From: Pantoea sp. Mb-10
GTDB taxonomy: Bacteria; Pseudomonadota; Gammaproteobacteria; Enterobacterales; Enterobacteriaceae
Assembly (NCBI RefSeq): GCF_021272205.1
Contig: NZ_JAJSDX010000005.1
Span: 62,001-126,000, forward strand
DNA: 64,000 nt
Direction: 5' to 3'
Made by a program: the position numbers and the translations under genes. A model generated the notes under the pieces. It did no database searches, was not told where the DNA came from, and saw only the letters and a list, made by a program, of their open reading frames with translations. Each line of letters starts with the position of its first letter. The first letter of the stretch is position 1. Below are positions 9,835 through 18,912 of the stretch, one piece after another.

Positions 9835-10710
9835 ATGAAGAAATCGACGGTATTGGATCAAAGTGAATCGACAACGCTGCTGTCACAAATGGTGCAGCGT
9901 CTGCCGCTTTCAGATACTCACTTTCGTCGTATCAGCCAGCTTATCTATCAGCGCGCCGGCATTGTGCTCGCCGACCACAAGCGGGAGATGGTGTACAACC
10001 GCCTGGTGCGCCGTTTACGCACGCTGAATATTGATGACTTTGGCCGCTATTTGGCCCTGCTGGAGCAGGATCAAAACAGCGCGGAGTGGCAGGCATTTAT
10101 CAATGCGCTGACCACCAACCTGACCTCTTTTTTCCGCGAGGCGCACCATTTTCCGATTTTGGCGGAACATGCGCGCAAACGCAGCGGCAGCTACAGCGTG
10201 TGGAGCACCGCCGCGTCAACCGGTGAGGAGCCGTACTCCATCGCCATGACGTTGGCCGAGACGCTGGGTACGGGCCCCGGAAAATTCCAGGTACACGCCA
10301 GCGACATTGATACGCAGGTGCTGGAAAAAGCGGTGGCGGGTGTCTATCGCCACGAAGAGCTGCGCACGCTCTCGCAGCAGCAGCTTCAGCGCTTCTTTTT
10401 GCGCGGCACCGGTCCTCATGAAGGCATGGTGCGCGTGCGCAGCGAGCTGGCGGGAATGGTGAACTATTCCCAGCTGAACTTACTCAGTAATGACTGGGCA
10501 TTACCCGGCCCGTTCGACGCGATATTTTGCCGTAACGTCATGATTTATTTTGATAAAGAGACGCAGGAGAAGATTCTGCGCCGCTTCGTACCCCTGCTAA
10601 AGCCAGGCGGTCTGTTGTTTGCCGGGCACTCGGAGAACTTCAGTCAGATCAGTAAAGAGTTCTGGCTGCGTGGACAGACGGTCTATGGATTGACTAAGGA
10701 AAGACGATGA
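9835..10710 (+). CDS. cheR: Chemotaxis protein methyltransferase CheR
   Basis: Methylates receptor glutamates using S-adenosylmethionine during adaptation. The 291-residue protein has the N-terminal helical CheR domain (about 20-75) and a Rossmann-like methyltransferase domain with the SAM-binding [12 protein letters not shown] motif and the FCRNVMIYF and [12 protein letters not shown] segments. E. coli CheR is 286 residues. The NWETF tails of both upstream receptors are its docking sites. It overlaps cheB by four bases (ATGA). Confidence 0.96.
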   Translation: MKKSTVLDQSESTTLLSQMVQRLPLSDTHFRRISQLIYQRAGIVLADHKREMVYNRLVRRLRTLNIDDFGRYLALLEQDQNSAEWQAFINALTTNLTSFFREAHHFPILAEHARKRSGSYSVWSTAASTGEEPYSIAMTLAETLGTGPGKFQVHASDIDTQVLEKAVAGVYRHEELRTLSQQQLQRFFLRGTGPHEGMVRVRSELAGMVNYSQLNLLSNDWALPGPFDAIFCRNVMIYFDKETQEKILRRFVPLLKPGGLLFAGHSENFSQISKEFWLRGQTVYGLTKERR

Positions 10711-11756
10711 GCAAGATCACCGTGATGTGCGTGGATGACTCCGCGCTGATGCGTCAGTTGATGACCGAGATCATCAACAGCCACCCCGACATGGAAATGG
10801 TGGCGACGGCGCCCGATCCGCTGGCGGCGCGGGATTTAATCAAACAGTACAACCCACAGGTGCTCACGCTGGATGTGGAAATGCCGCGCATGGATGGCCT
10901 TGATTTCCTCGAAAAATTGATGCGCTTGCGCCCGATGCCGGTGGTGATGGTCTCCTCACTGACCGGAAAAGGATCGGAAGTGACGCTGCGCGCGCTGGAG
11001 TTGGGTGCGGTGGATTTTGTCACCAAGCCGCAATTGGGCATCCGCGAAGGCATGCTGGCGTACAGCCAGATGATCGCCGATAAAATCCGCGCCGCCGCGC
11101 GCGCCAGATTGCACGTGCGCACCAATATGCCTGCGCCAGTGACGTTAAAAGCGGGCCCGCTGCTGAGCAGTGAAAAATTGATCGCCATCGGCTCTTCAAC
11201 CGGTGGCACCGAAGCGATTCGCCACGTACTGCAGCCGCTGCCGGCCACCAGCCCAGCGCTGCTGATCACGCAGCATATGCCACCGGGCTTTACCCGGTCG
11301 TTTGCTGAGCGTCTTAATAAGCTGTGCCAGATCACCGTGAAAGAGGCGGAAGACGGCGAACGCATCCTGCCCGGCCATGCGTATATCGCACCGGGCGCGA
11401 TGCACATGGAGCTGGGACGCAGTGGCGCAAACTACGTTGTAAAACTGAACGATGGTCCGCCAGTGAATCGGCACAAGCCGTCGGTAGACGTGCTGTTCCG
11501 CTCAGTGGCGGTGAATGCAGGTCGAAATGCAGTGGGCGTGATCCTCACCGGGATGGGCAATGACGGCGCCGCGGGCATGCTGGAAATGCATCGCGCGGGT
11601 GCCTGGACCATCGCGCAGGATGAAGCCAGCTGCGTCGTATTTGGTATGCCGCGCGAAGCAATTGCGATGGGCGGCGCCAGTGAAGTGGTCGATTTAGGTC
11701 AAATCAGCCAGCACATGCTGGCAAAAATTAGCGCCGGACAGGCATTGCGAATTTAA
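10707..11756 (+). CDS. cheB: Chemotaxis response regulator methylesterase CheB
   Basis: Removes methyl groups from receptors (and deamidates Gln sites) when phosphorylated by CheA. The 349-residue protein has a receiver domain with phospho-acceptor D56 ([12 protein letters not shown]) and a C-terminal esterase with the catalytic triad S164 (IGSSTGG), H190 (ITQHMPPG) and D286 (GMGNDGA), all at E. coli numbering. It is coupled to cheR by a four-base overlap; cheY follows after 39 bp. Confidence 0.97.
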   Translation: MSKITVMCVDDSALMRQLMTEIINSHPDMEMVATAPDPLAARDLIKQYNPQVLTLDVEMPRMDGLDFLEKLMRLRPMPVVMVSSLTGKGSEVTLRALELGAVDFVTKPQLGIREGMLAYSQMIADKIRAAARARLHVRTNMPAPVTLKAGPLLSSEKLIAIGSSTGGTEAIRHVLQPLPATSPALLITQHMPPGFTRSFAERLNKLCQITVKEAEDGERILPGHAYIAPGAMHMELGRSGANYVVKLNDGPPVNRHKPSVDVLFRSVAVNAGRNAVGVILTGMGNDGAAGMLEMHRAGAWTIAQDEASCVVFGMPREAIAMGGASEVVDLGQISQHMLAKISAGQALRI

Positions 11757-11795
11757 CGGGCCGGTCCTGCCGGACAAGACAACACAGGAGTAGAT

Positions 11796-12185
11796 ATGGC
11801 TGACAAGAATATGCGCTTTTTGGTAGTAGACGACTTCAATACGATGCGTCGTATTGTGCGCAACCTACTGAAAGAGCTGGGTTTTAACAACGTAGAAGAA
11901 GCCGAAGACGGTGTTGACGCGCTGAGCAAACTGCGCGCAGGCGGGTTTGACTTCGTGGTATCCGACTGGAACATGCCCAACATGGACGGGCTGGAGCTGC
12001 TGCAAACCATCCGCGCCGACGCCACGCTCAACAAACTGCCGGTGCTGATGGTCACGGCGGAAGCGAAAAAAGAGAACATCATCGCTGCCGCCCAAGCCGG
12101 AGCCAGTGGCTACGTCGTTAAGCCGTTCACCGCCGCCACGCTTGAAGAGAAGCTGGGTAAAATTTTTGAAAAACTGGGTATGTAA
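11796..12185 (+). CDS. cheY: Chemotaxis response regulator CheY
   Basis: Phospho-CheY binds FliM and makes the motor switch direction. The 129-residue single receiver domain keeps D12/D13, the phosphorylation site D57 (VVSDWNMP), T87 and K109, all at E. coli numbering. An AGGAG ribosome-binding site lies seven bases before the ATG. It is followed after nine bases by cheZ, its phosphatase. Confidence 0.98.
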   Translation: MADKNMRFLVVDDFNTMRRIVRNLLKELGFNNVEEAEDGVDALSKLRAGGFDFVVSDWNMPNMDGLELLQTIRADATLNKLPVLMVTAEAKKENIIAAAQAGASGYVVKPFTAATLEEKLGKIFEKLGM

Positions 12186-12194
12186 GGAGATGTG

Positions 12195-12836
12195 ATGAGC
12201 GACCTTCCGAAATCAACTGAAGAAGCCTCGGCACACGACATTATTTCCCGGATTGGCTCGCTGACGCGCATGTTGCGCGAAAGCCTGCGCGAACTGGGAC
12301 TGGATCAGGCCATTGCAGAAGCGGCGGAAGCGATTCCGGATGCGCGCGATCGCCTGGACTATGTGGTGCAAATGACCGCGCAAGCCGCCGACCGCGCGCT
12401 GAACTGCGTTGAAGCGGCGCAGCCACATCAAGATCAAATGGAAGCTAACGCTAACCAGCTGAAAGGCCGCTGGGACGCGTGGTTTGAGAACCCGATTGAG
12501 TTGACGGATGCACGCGAGTTGGTTTCGGATACGCGCGCATTTCTCGGCGACGTGCCCACGCACACGGCATTCACCAACAAGCAGCTGCTTGAGATCATGA
12601 TGGCGCAGGATTTCCAGGACCTTACCGGTCAGGTCATCAAGCGCATGATGGATGTGATCCAGGAGATCGAACGTCAGCTGCTGATGGTGTTGCTGGAAAA
12701 CATGCCAGAAGTCAATGCCAGCCAGCGCAAAGATGCACACAGCCTGTTGAATGGCCCGCAGATCCATCCAGACGCACCGGGTGTGGTCTCAGGGCAGGAT
12801 CAGGTTGACGATCTGCTCGATAGCTTAGGCTTCTGA
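12195..12836 (+). CDS. cheZ: Protein phosphatase CheZ
   Basis: Dephosphorylates CheY-P to end the tumbling signal. The 213-residue helical-hairpin protein contains the active-site segment [18 protein letters not shown], whose Gln acts in catalysis, and the C-terminal CheY-binding peptide [15 protein letters not shown] three bases upstream is also in frame, but ATG at 12195 is better spaced from AAGGAGA (12184-12190). In E. coli the next genes are flhBAE; here the cluster stops and an unrelated envelope gene follows. Confidence 0.97.
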   Translation: MSDLPKSTEEASAHDIISRIGSLTRMLRESLRELGLDQAIAEAAEAIPDARDRLDYVVQMTAQAADRALNCVEAAQPHQDQMEANANQLKGRWDAWFENPIELTDARELVSDTRAFLGDVPTHTAFTNKQLLEIMMAQDFQDLTGQVIKRMMDVIQEIERQLLMVLLENMPEVNASQRKDAHSLLNGPQIHPDAPGVVSGQDQVDDLLDSLGF

Positions 12837-12884
12837 TCCCACGTCTGGCGTCCGCTTAAACCCGTACGCCTGCGGCATCGCAGT

Positions 12885-12910
12885 CCGGAGGAAACGTCGT
12901 TTTCCTCCGG
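12885..12910 (+). terminator. Hairpin after cheZ, possible terminator
   Basis: Perfect ten-base-pair stem CCGGAGGAAA / TTTCCTCCGG (12885-12894 with 12901-12910) with a six-base loop, 48 bp after the cheZ stop. No T run follows, so it may be a 3'-stabilising hairpin or a weak terminator. The remaining 335 bp to the next gene hold no ORF that I can support. Confidence 0.55.
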
Positions 12911-13245
12911 CGCGGTGGCTTACTCCACCACGCCGCGCGCAGAATTATCCTTCCTGCTTGCTGGCCCTGCACATCCTTTGCTGATTACACCTTTCCACCG
13001 CGGTAACGCCTTTGCGTACGTCAGTAGGGCGCGCTTCACGGCTCAGCGTCGCGATTGACAGGTTTCCGTATTAAAACACGTCACATTGTCTGCCCTCCTG
13101 GCGCCATTTCATGGCCTGTAATCTGAATCCTTCCAGACTTGTCCTGCACCTTAGCCAGAATGTGTTAGGGTAAAGGAGTGAAATTTTGTGAGATACATCA
13201 AACTCTTCATCTCTGAAGATTCAACGGGAGTGATTATTTTCGGTC

Positions 13246-14679
13246 ATGTTGCCTGTGTTTTATAGTCCAAAACGTTTCCCGCTGCTCATTGGCCTGATGC
13301 TGGCTGCCAGCGCGCCTGCGCGGGCCTTAGTGAGCGAGTCTTCCGTGCCGGACGCGCCGTTTGGCGATCCGAATCACTTTCAAACAATGGCTGCTGCGCT
13401 ACCCGAACTGGGTTCGCAACAGGAGAGCGACGCGTTCAGTAAACGCATCGCCAGCGTGGCCAAAAGTATCGGCGAAGCCAGTCAACGTGGCGAGGGTGAT
13501 AGCTCCATTGGCCATCAGGCGGGCATCTGGGCCTTTAATCATTTTCGCGATGAGGTTGCTGACCGGGTAGAAAACCAAGGGCAATCGCTGCTTTCTCCTT
13601 ACGGTAATGCGCAAATTGATTTCAACGTGGACATGGACGGCAATTTTAACGGCAGCGGCGCCTCGCTGCTGACGCCTTGGGCCGACCGCTATCGCTCGCT
13701 GACCTTTAGCCAGGTGGGTTTTCACCAAACCGAGGACGGGCTGGTGGGCAATGCCGGTCTTGGACAGCGCTGGATGACCGGGAACTGGCTGCTGGGCTAC
13801 AACGGATTTGTCGATCGTCAATTCAACAGCGGTTTGCAGCGGGCGTCGCTGGGTACCGAGGCATGGAGCGATTTCCTGCGCTTTTCGGCAAACTACTACA
13901 CGCCGCTCTCTGGCTGGCAAAACCGCAATCCGTTCCAGCAGCAGCGTCTGGCGCGCGGGTATGACGTGACGACGCAGGGGTATTTGCCGTTCTATCGCCA
14001 ACTCGGCATGTCCGTGAGCTGGGAGCAGTATCTCGGTAACAATGTTGATCTTTTTAACAGCGGTAATGCCTACCACAACCCCTCAGCGCTCACGTTGGGC
14101 ATCTCGTATACACCGGTGCCGCTGGTGACTGTCTCCGCCAGCCACAAAGCCAGCAATGAGGGCGAAAGTCAGGATCAGCTCGGTTTACGCCTCAACTACC
14201 GCTTTGGCGTGCCGCTAAGCCAGCAGCTGAGCGCCAGCAACGTGGCGGAAGCACGTTCGCTGCGCGGCAGCCGCTACGACAGCGTCACGCGCAACTACAC
14301 GCCGGTACGTGAGACGCGCGCGCGCAAAACATTGACCGTATTCCTGGCAACGCCGCCGTGGCAGCTTAACGGCGGCGAGAGCCTGCCGCTCAAGCTGCAA
14401 ATTCGTCACGCCAGCCCGATCGCGCACGTTGAATGGCAGGGCGATACTCAAGCGCTGAGCCTGACGCCGGGTGCCAACCCCAACGATCCGCAAGGCTGGA
14501 GTATTATCGTGCCGCAGTGGGACAGCGCGGCGGACGCCAGCAACACGTATCATTTGGCGGTGACGCTGGAAGACAGCCGTGGCAACCGCGTAACCTCAAA
14601 CACGATCACGCTGCAGGTGCAGGAGCCGTTTACTATCGACTCCGGGCCGGACAGCCGCTTTGATCTGCTGGCACCCTAG
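13246..14679 (+). CDS. ychO: Inverse autotransporter (intimin/invasin-like) outer-membrane protein YchO
   Basis: The 477-residue protein aligns along its length with E. coli YchO (464). A signal peptide occupies about residues 1-27 (cleavage near PARA). A linker follows, then the inverse-autotransporter beta-barrel (about 90-330; GLGQRWMTGNWLLGYNGFVD and LGLRLNYRFGVPL are typical), then one Ig-like domain (about 350-465; KTLTVFLATPPW, SNTITLQV). It has no long adhesive repeat array, so it is a short member that exposes a single domain. Its exact role is unsettled; an adhesion or biofilm function is reported for the family in E. coli. It starts at ATG 13246 with only a distant GGAG. It is separated from cheZ by about 400 bp and is probably monocistronic. 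Confidence 0.85.
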   Translation: MLPVFYSPKRFPLLIGLMLAASAPARALVSESSVPDAPFGDPNHFQTMAAALPELGSQQESDAFSKRIASVAKSIGEASQRGEGDSSIGHQAGIWAFNHFRDEVADRVENQGQSLLSPYGNAQIDFNVDMDGNFNGSGASLLTPWADRYRSLTFSQVGFHQTEDGLVGNAGLGQRWMTGNWLLGYNGFVDRQFNSGLQRASLGTEAWSDFLRFSANYYTPLSGWQNRNPFQQQRLARGYDVTTQGYLPFYRQLGMSVSWEQYLGNNVDLFNSGNAYHNPSALTLGISYTPVPLVTVSASHKASNEGESQDQLGLRLNYRFGVPLSQQLSASNVAEARSLRGSRYDSVTRNYTPVRETRARKTLTVFLATPPWQLNGGESLPLKLQIRHASPIAHVEWQGDTQALSLTPGANPNDPQGWSIIVPQWDSAADASNTYHLAVTLEDSRGNRVTSNTITLQVQEPFTIDSGPDSRFDLLAP

Positions 14680-14760
14680 TAAAGCATCAGCGAAACACGC
14701 ACTGCCGGCGTGAAGATAACGTAAGATACGGACTCTGTTGCAGGAAAGGATGCCACCGCT

Positions 14761-15813
14761 ATGCCCACCATTCCGTTGCCGGCGTTGACCTTGTTGGCGC
14801 TCGCAATTCTCACGTTGACGTTGTGGACGCACGATCGCGTACGCTATCGCCGCGCACGCTTCTTCTTACTGGTTAGCCTGCTGCTGATGGCGCTCAATAC
14901 GGCAGGCTGGATCTGGCCAAGTGTGCCGCTGACGCTGCTTCGGGTTGCACTGGCACTGCTGTTGCCGATGCTGGCATGGCACGGTTTCTGGCCGTCCAGC
15001 GCGCACCGCTTCTCACGGTTATCCCTGGCGCCCGTTGCGCTCGCAGTGGCGCTAGCCTGCGTTATCCCTGTCGCCATCGATCTCCTGCTGTTTGCGCTTT
15101 ATACCGGGTACGGCGTGGCGCTGATCGCCGCCGGCCTGCGCGTCAGCGAAGGGGCAGGCTTAAGGCGCATTCGCGCACTGCCCGGAACGGCGAAGGTGGC
15201 GCTGGCGGTCGGGGGTTTTCTGCTGCTTTCGGCCCTAAGCGATCTCACGGTAGCGCTGGCGTTTCACTGGCATCAAGGCGCACGCGTGGTGCCGATGATT
15301 GCCGCGCTGCAAACCCTGTTGCTGCCGTTTCTGACGCTCGCCATCATGCGGGTGGCACGCCGCCAGCCCGTCTCAGCTGACGAATCGGGCTCGTTGGCAT
15401 CTGTGCCCGCCGCGACAGCGTCGTCCCCCGCGCAAGTGGCACTTTGCCAGCAGCTGGATAGCCAGATGCTGGCGCAGACGCTGTTTCTGGATTCAGCGCT
15501 CACGCTCGCGCGACTGGCGCGCAAAACGGGCATCACGACGCGGCATCTTTCCGCGGCGGTCAATGCTGTGCACCACTGCAATGTGTCGCAGTGGATCAAC
15601 GGTTATCGCGTGCGTCACGCCTGCGCGCTTTTGCACACGGATAGCGCTTCAGTCACAGAGGTGATGCTGGCTTCTGGCTTTATCACCAAGTCCAATTTCA
15701 ATCGCGAATTTCTGCGCATCACCGGGCAGACGCCGAGTGCTTTTCGCCAGCAGCGGGCGCCAGCGCCGCCGTCAGAAAGGGCAGGATGCGCGCCAGCGCG
15801 GCCTGATGAATAA
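14761..15813 (+). CDS. AraC-family regulator with seven-helix membrane N-terminus
   Basis: The N-terminal 200 residues contain about seven hydrophobic helices (near 5-23, 31-52, 57-77, 86-103, 105-125, 142-168 and 175-198). The C-terminal part (about 235-335) is an AraC/XylS double helix-turn-helix (SALTLARLARKTGITTRHLS; VTEVMLASGFITKSNFNREF; a TGQTPSAFR-type end). This plan, a membrane sensor joined directly to a DNA-binding domain, is known in many bacteria, but I do not recognise this protein and its signal is unknown. The final 95 bases overlap antisense with the convergent hydrolase gene, suggesting a stable pair. Regulation of the neighbouring hydrolase or ychO is possible but only inferred. 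Confidence 0.75.
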   Translation: MPTIPLPALTLLALAILTLTLWTHDRVRYRRARFFLLVSLLLMALNTAGWIWPSVPLTLLRVALALLLPMLAWHGFWPSSAHRFSRLSLAPVALAVALACVIPVAIDLLLFALYTGYGVALIAAGLRVSEGAGLRRIRALPGTAKVALAVGGFLLLSALSDLTVALAFHWHQGARVVPMIAALQTLLLPFLTLAIMRVARRQPVSADESGSLASVPAATASSPAQVALCQQLDSQMLAQTLFLDSALTLARLARKTGITTRHLSAAVNAVHHCNVSQWINGYRVRHACALLHTDSASVTEVMLASGFITKSNFNREFLRITGQTPSAFRQQRAPAPPSERAGCAPARPDE

Positions 15814-16777
15814 CCGCTCGACCGCGCGCATCGCCATCATGACAAATCATCCCGTCGCCGGGTGAGGCGCGTTCAATGATGGCCGCACCCTCCGGTTTAC
15901 AGCGCTGCATAAAACTAAAGTGGTTGGCACCGCCCACGCGATAAACCTGCACCCGAGAGGGGGGAAGATGGGCTGCCAAAAAGCCGGATTCCAGCGATGC
16001 GGGCAGATCGGGCGCATCTTTTTCCGCCGCCAGTAACAGCACGGGTAACGCCATTTGTGACAGTGTCACTTTTGTAAAACCCCGCGTCACGCCAGCATCC
16101 AGTGTCACTACCGCACGAATACGCCCATCGCGAAAGTTCGCCGCGAGCAACGGCGCGTTTTCGGGTGACGTGATGCCGAGCTTTTCCGCCAGTTTGCAGT
16201 CGGAGAAGGCGCGATGCTGGTGGCAATCCGCTAAAAATGCCGGTGCTGAAAAACGGGCACCGGCCAGCGCCATGACCGTCCAGCCGCCAAGAGAGTGTCC
16301 CATCGCGGCGATACGCGTGGCATCGATGCGTCCCGCCAGTGCGGGCTGCTGCAATAGGGCGTCGAGCAAGCGCGAGATATCCTCGGGGCGATGCCACAGC
16401 GCGCGTGCAGCCGCGGGATCACGGTTTTCGCTGCTGGTGCCGGGATGATCCGGCGCGGCGACGCTGTACCCCTGTGCCACCAGCGCGACGGCGAGCCAGT
16501 TCAGATTACGCCAGCTGCCGCCGTAGCCATGGGACAACAGCACCAGCGGATGGATGCCAGCCTCAGGCTCGGCATTGCGTATCACTGACTCACCATAAAA
16601 GGCGGCGTTTTCGCCTGTGGCTTGTGGCGGTCCGCTTGCCCGCGTGGGATACCAAAGCGTGATGGGAAGAGGACGTGAGCTTTGTGCATCCAGGGTAAGC
16701 TGTCGAAATCCGACGCTGGCATACCCGGGAAGCGCGAGGATAAAGATGAACAGCGTGGTCATGATAAAGCGGTACAT
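15719..16777 (-). CDS. Secreted alpha/beta hydrolase (PAF-acetylhydrolase / dienelactone-hydrolase-like)
   Basis: The 352-residue protein has an N-terminal signal peptide (about 1-20, ending near GYAS) and an alpha/beta-hydrolase fold. The oxyanion region is LLSHGYGGS, the nucleophile elbow is GHSLGG, and a late His lies in GGANHFSFMQ. TLWYPTRA near residue 45 is typical of predicted dienelactone-hydrolase/PAF-acetylhydrolase relatives. The start is the ATG at 16777, six bases after GGAG; a GTG four codons upstream is less likely. The substrate is unknown. Its 3' end runs 95 bases into the opposite-strand AraC-type gene. It is probably periplasmic or lipid-facing. Confidence 0.72.
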   Translation of the reverse strand: MYRFIMTTLFIFILALPGYASVGFRQLTLDAQSSRPLPITLWYPTRASGPPQATGENAAFYGESVIRNAEPEAGIHPLVLLSHGYGGSWRNLNWLAVALVAQGYSVAAPDHPGTSSENRDPAAARALWHRPEDISRLLDALLQQPALAGRIDATRIAAMGHSLGGWTVMALAGARFSAPAFLADCHQHRAFSDCKLAEKLGITSPENAPLLAANFRDGRIRAVVTLDAGVTRGFTKVTLSQMALPVLLLAAEKDAPDLPASLESGFLAAHLPPSRVQVYRVGGANHFSFMQRCKPEGAAIIERASPGDGMICHDGDARGRAVIHQAALARILPFLTAALAPAAGEKHSASAR

Positions 16778-16881
16778 AGCGATCTCCACAGTTAATGAGC
16801 GGGAGATCGTGACGCTTCTGGCCGGGAATGGCGTCCTCGATCGCGATTAAGTACCTGCAACAGAAGGTGTTTTTCTCAGCA

Positions 16882-16909
16882 ATAAAAAAGGGCAGCTTAC
16901 GCTGCCCTT
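16882..16909 (-). terminator. Intrinsic terminator of porin gene
   Basis: Read on the minus strand, stem AAGGGCAGC / GCTGCCCTT with loop GTAA is followed by a T run. It lies about 45 bp past the porin stop codon and before the hydrolase start. Confidence 0.9.
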
Positions 16910-16954
16910 GCGGCACAGGGTTGACACTGCCCCTGTGCAATGAGGGTAAAACGC

Positions 16955-18046
16955 TTAGAACTGGTACACCAGGCCCACGGCGGTCACATCATCCGTTGCC
17001 AGACCCAGCGGGTTGTTGTCTTTCAGCAGGTTGATTTTATATTCCGCGTACGCCGACATATTTTTGTTGAAGTAGTAGGTGGCACCCACGGCAACGTATT
17101 TAAACAGATAGGTGTCGCCTACGTTTTCCAGATCCTTGGCCTTTGAAGAGACATAGCCCAGTGAAGGACGCAAGCCGTTGAGGAACTGATATTGTGCCAC
17201 GGCTTCAAAGTTGACCGCTTTGTTAGCAAAGCCAGCGTTGGTGTTGCGCACCGGGGTAGCATTCAGCGTTTCGCCATAAATCGTCGCCAGATAGATCTGA
17301 TTGGCGTCATATTTCAGACCGGTTGCCCAGCTTTGCGCTTTGTCGCCTTTGCCGAACGTGGCGCTGTTCTGCGCGGTCACGCGATCGAGGCTGGCATAGG
17401 CACCCACCAGGCTCAAACCAAAATCGAAGTCGTAAGAGGTGGAGAGGGCGTAGCCGTCGCCGTTGGAGCGGCGTACAGATAGGTTACTGCCGCTGGTGTC
17501 GCTGCGCTCATTTTTGCCTTCATACTGCGCGGCAACGTTCCAGCCTTTAACCAGGCCAAAGAAATCTTTGTTGCGCCAGGTCAGCACGCCCGCCGAGCGG
17601 CCTGACAGGAACGCATCCGTGTAACCGGAGTCGCCACCGAAGAATGGCAGCATATCGGTATAGCCCAGCGCATCATAAACCAGACCGTAGTTGCGGCCGT
17701 AGTCTACGGATCCAAACTGACCAAATTTCAGACCGGCAAAGCCCAAACGGGTACGGTTACCCGACTGCGCATCGCTGCCTTCTGAGTTGCGCAGGCTGTA
17801 CTGGTACTGCCATTGACCATAGCCGGTAAGCTGGTCATTGATTTTCGTTTCACCTTTAAAACCAAGACGCGCATAAGAGCTGGTATCGCCATCGTTATTG
17901 CTGTCATTGGAGAACAGATGGGAAACGTTAATTTTTCCGGTCAGATCCAGTTTGTTGCCATCTTTGTTATAGATTTCGGCCGCGTGAGCCGAAGGCATAG
18001 CCAGCAGTAAGGGCATCACTGCTGCCAGTAACGTGCGCTTCATCAT
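16955..18046 (-). CDS. General porin, OmpF/OmpC family
   Basis: Trimeric 16-strand outer-membrane porin of 363 residues. A signal peptide covers about 1-22 (cleavage before [13 protein letters not shown]), and the protein ends in Phe as the BAM signal requires (VGLVYQF). Most of the sequence resembles E. coli OmpF (MMKR start, [37 protein letters not shown]). The constriction loop L3 motif, normally PEFGGD, reads PFFGGD: the pore-lining Glu (OmpF E117) is Phe135 of the precursor, while the preceding Asp and the opposing basic residues remain. This should alter ion preference. It is transcribed away from the ast operon. I leave the symbol open because OmpF, OmpC and OmpN cannot be separated safely without a tree. 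Confidence 0.9.
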   Translation of the reverse strand: MMKRTLLAAVMPLLLAMPSAHAAEIYNKDGNKLDLTGKINVSHLFSNDSNNDGDTSSYARLGFKGETKINDQLTGYGQWQYQYSLRNSEGSDAQSGNRTRLGFAGLKFGQFGSVDYGRNYGLVYDALGYTDMLPFFGGDSGYTDAFLSGRSAGVLTWRNKDFFGLVKGWNVAAQYEGKNERSDTSGSNLSVRRSNGDGYALSTSYDFDFGLSLVGAYASLDRVTAQNSATFGKGDKAQSWATGLKYDANQIYLATIYGETLNATPVRNTNAGFANKAVNFEAVAQYQFLNGLRPSLGYVSSKAKDLENVGDTYLFKYVAVGATYYFNKNMSAYAEYKINLLKDNNPLGLATDDVTAVGLVYQF

Positions 18047-18134
18047 TTATTGTTTACCCTGTGATATTTTTTAATTGTATCCCCGTTGCGGGGTTGAAAG
18101 AAAATGACATAAAAGGTTCAAAATCAAAAGTGCA

Positions 18135-18156
18135 ATATATGTAACAATATATTTCA
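18135..18156. promoter_or_regulatory. OmpR-like sequence upstream of porin
   Basis: On the minus strand the segment contains TTGTTACATAT, resembling the half-sites of OmpR sites such as those upstream of ompF and ompC. It lies about 90-110 bp before the porin start codon in a strongly A+T-rich tract. The match is visual only; spacing to a promoter was not established. Confidence 0.35.
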
Positions 18157-18570
18157 GTTTAACGATGTGTGCGAATTTTGTGCTTGCTAGTGTTTATTAC
18201 CCATTAGCAATCGCATTTACTTATCACAATTTTCGGGAATTAACGTATTTAATATTTAATTATCTTATTGTTTTTAATCGAATTATATTCATTTGCAGTA
18301 AAAGCGATTTTAATGAATTCATTTAAGTGAAATAACCCCGTCCTATGCGTTCTTGTGCTTAAGAAAGCTATTTTTTTGATAGGATGCTTAGCAGGGTAAT
18401 GTTTTTAACTCACAGCGCATGTCATTTTATTTCACTGCTGATGATAACATGCGAAAGCACTCTGTTCCGGCGCATTTTATTTACTTTCAAATATGGGTGT
18501 TTTTTATTCAACTTTCTTGCCTGAGGGTAATTTCTGCGTCTCATCTTTTTTTATTACAGCGAACAACGGC

Positions 18571-18587
18571 TGCACCGACACTGCGCA
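18571..18587. promoter_or_regulatory. Candidate NtrC enhancer site for ast operon
   Basis: TGCACC-N5-TGCGCA resembles the NtrC consensus TGCACY-N5-GGTGCA, with one good and one weaker half. It lies about 235 bp upstream of the sigma-54 promoter of astC, a usual enhancer distance. The surrounding stretch (18157-18715) has no gene I can support. Confidence 0.4.
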
Positions 18588-18722
18588 GGCTGCCCTTTTT
18601 CAGTGCCGAACCTGCGCTATTTTGGTGTGATATTTGCTGTTCGATCACAAAAGTAATATTTCGTTTTGCCGTTGCATAAATCCGCTAAATAAACCGCTTT
18701 TTGACCGCCTGCATCAGACAAT

Positions 18723-18752
18723 TATTCACTTTTTATGCATTTATTGTGAATA
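18723..18752. promoter_or_regulatory. Candidate ArgR boxes upstream of astC
   Basis: Two overlapping 18-19-bp A+T-rich elements, TATTCACTTTTTATGCAT (18723-18740) and 18734-18752 ending GTGAATA, resemble ARG boxes. A third weaker one is at 18790-18807. In E. coli and Salmonella, ArgR with arginine helps activate the ast operon from such sites between the NtrC enhancer and the sigma-54 promoter, the same order as here. Confidence 0.5.
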
Positions 18753-18815
18753 GCGGCTCCTTCTAAGTCATTGATTTTACGCCGAAGAACGCATTTTATG
18801 CATTTTTCCGCTGGC

Positions 18816-18831
18816 TGGCACGCTTACTGCA
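18816..18831 (+). promoter_or_regulatory. Sigma-54 promoter of astCADBE
   Basis: TGGCACG-N4-CTGCA: the invariant -24 GG (18817-18818) and -12 GC (18829-18830) are ten bases apart, and the -24 element matches the sigma-54 consensus exactly. It lies about 80 bp before astC. It implies transcription under nitrogen limitation through NtrC, as known for the enteric ast operon. Confidence 0.85.
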
Positions 18832-18912
18832 ATTTACAGTAGAGCAGCACTATCACGCTGTTAACAATTCTAAAACAAACGCTTCACGTTTTGTGGGGCA
18901 GGAGAAATGGCC

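Noticed and set aside
18419..18679. Open frame of 86 codons in the porin-astC gap
   Set aside because: No ribosome-binding site, odd composition and it lies within the regulatory region; no family resemblance.
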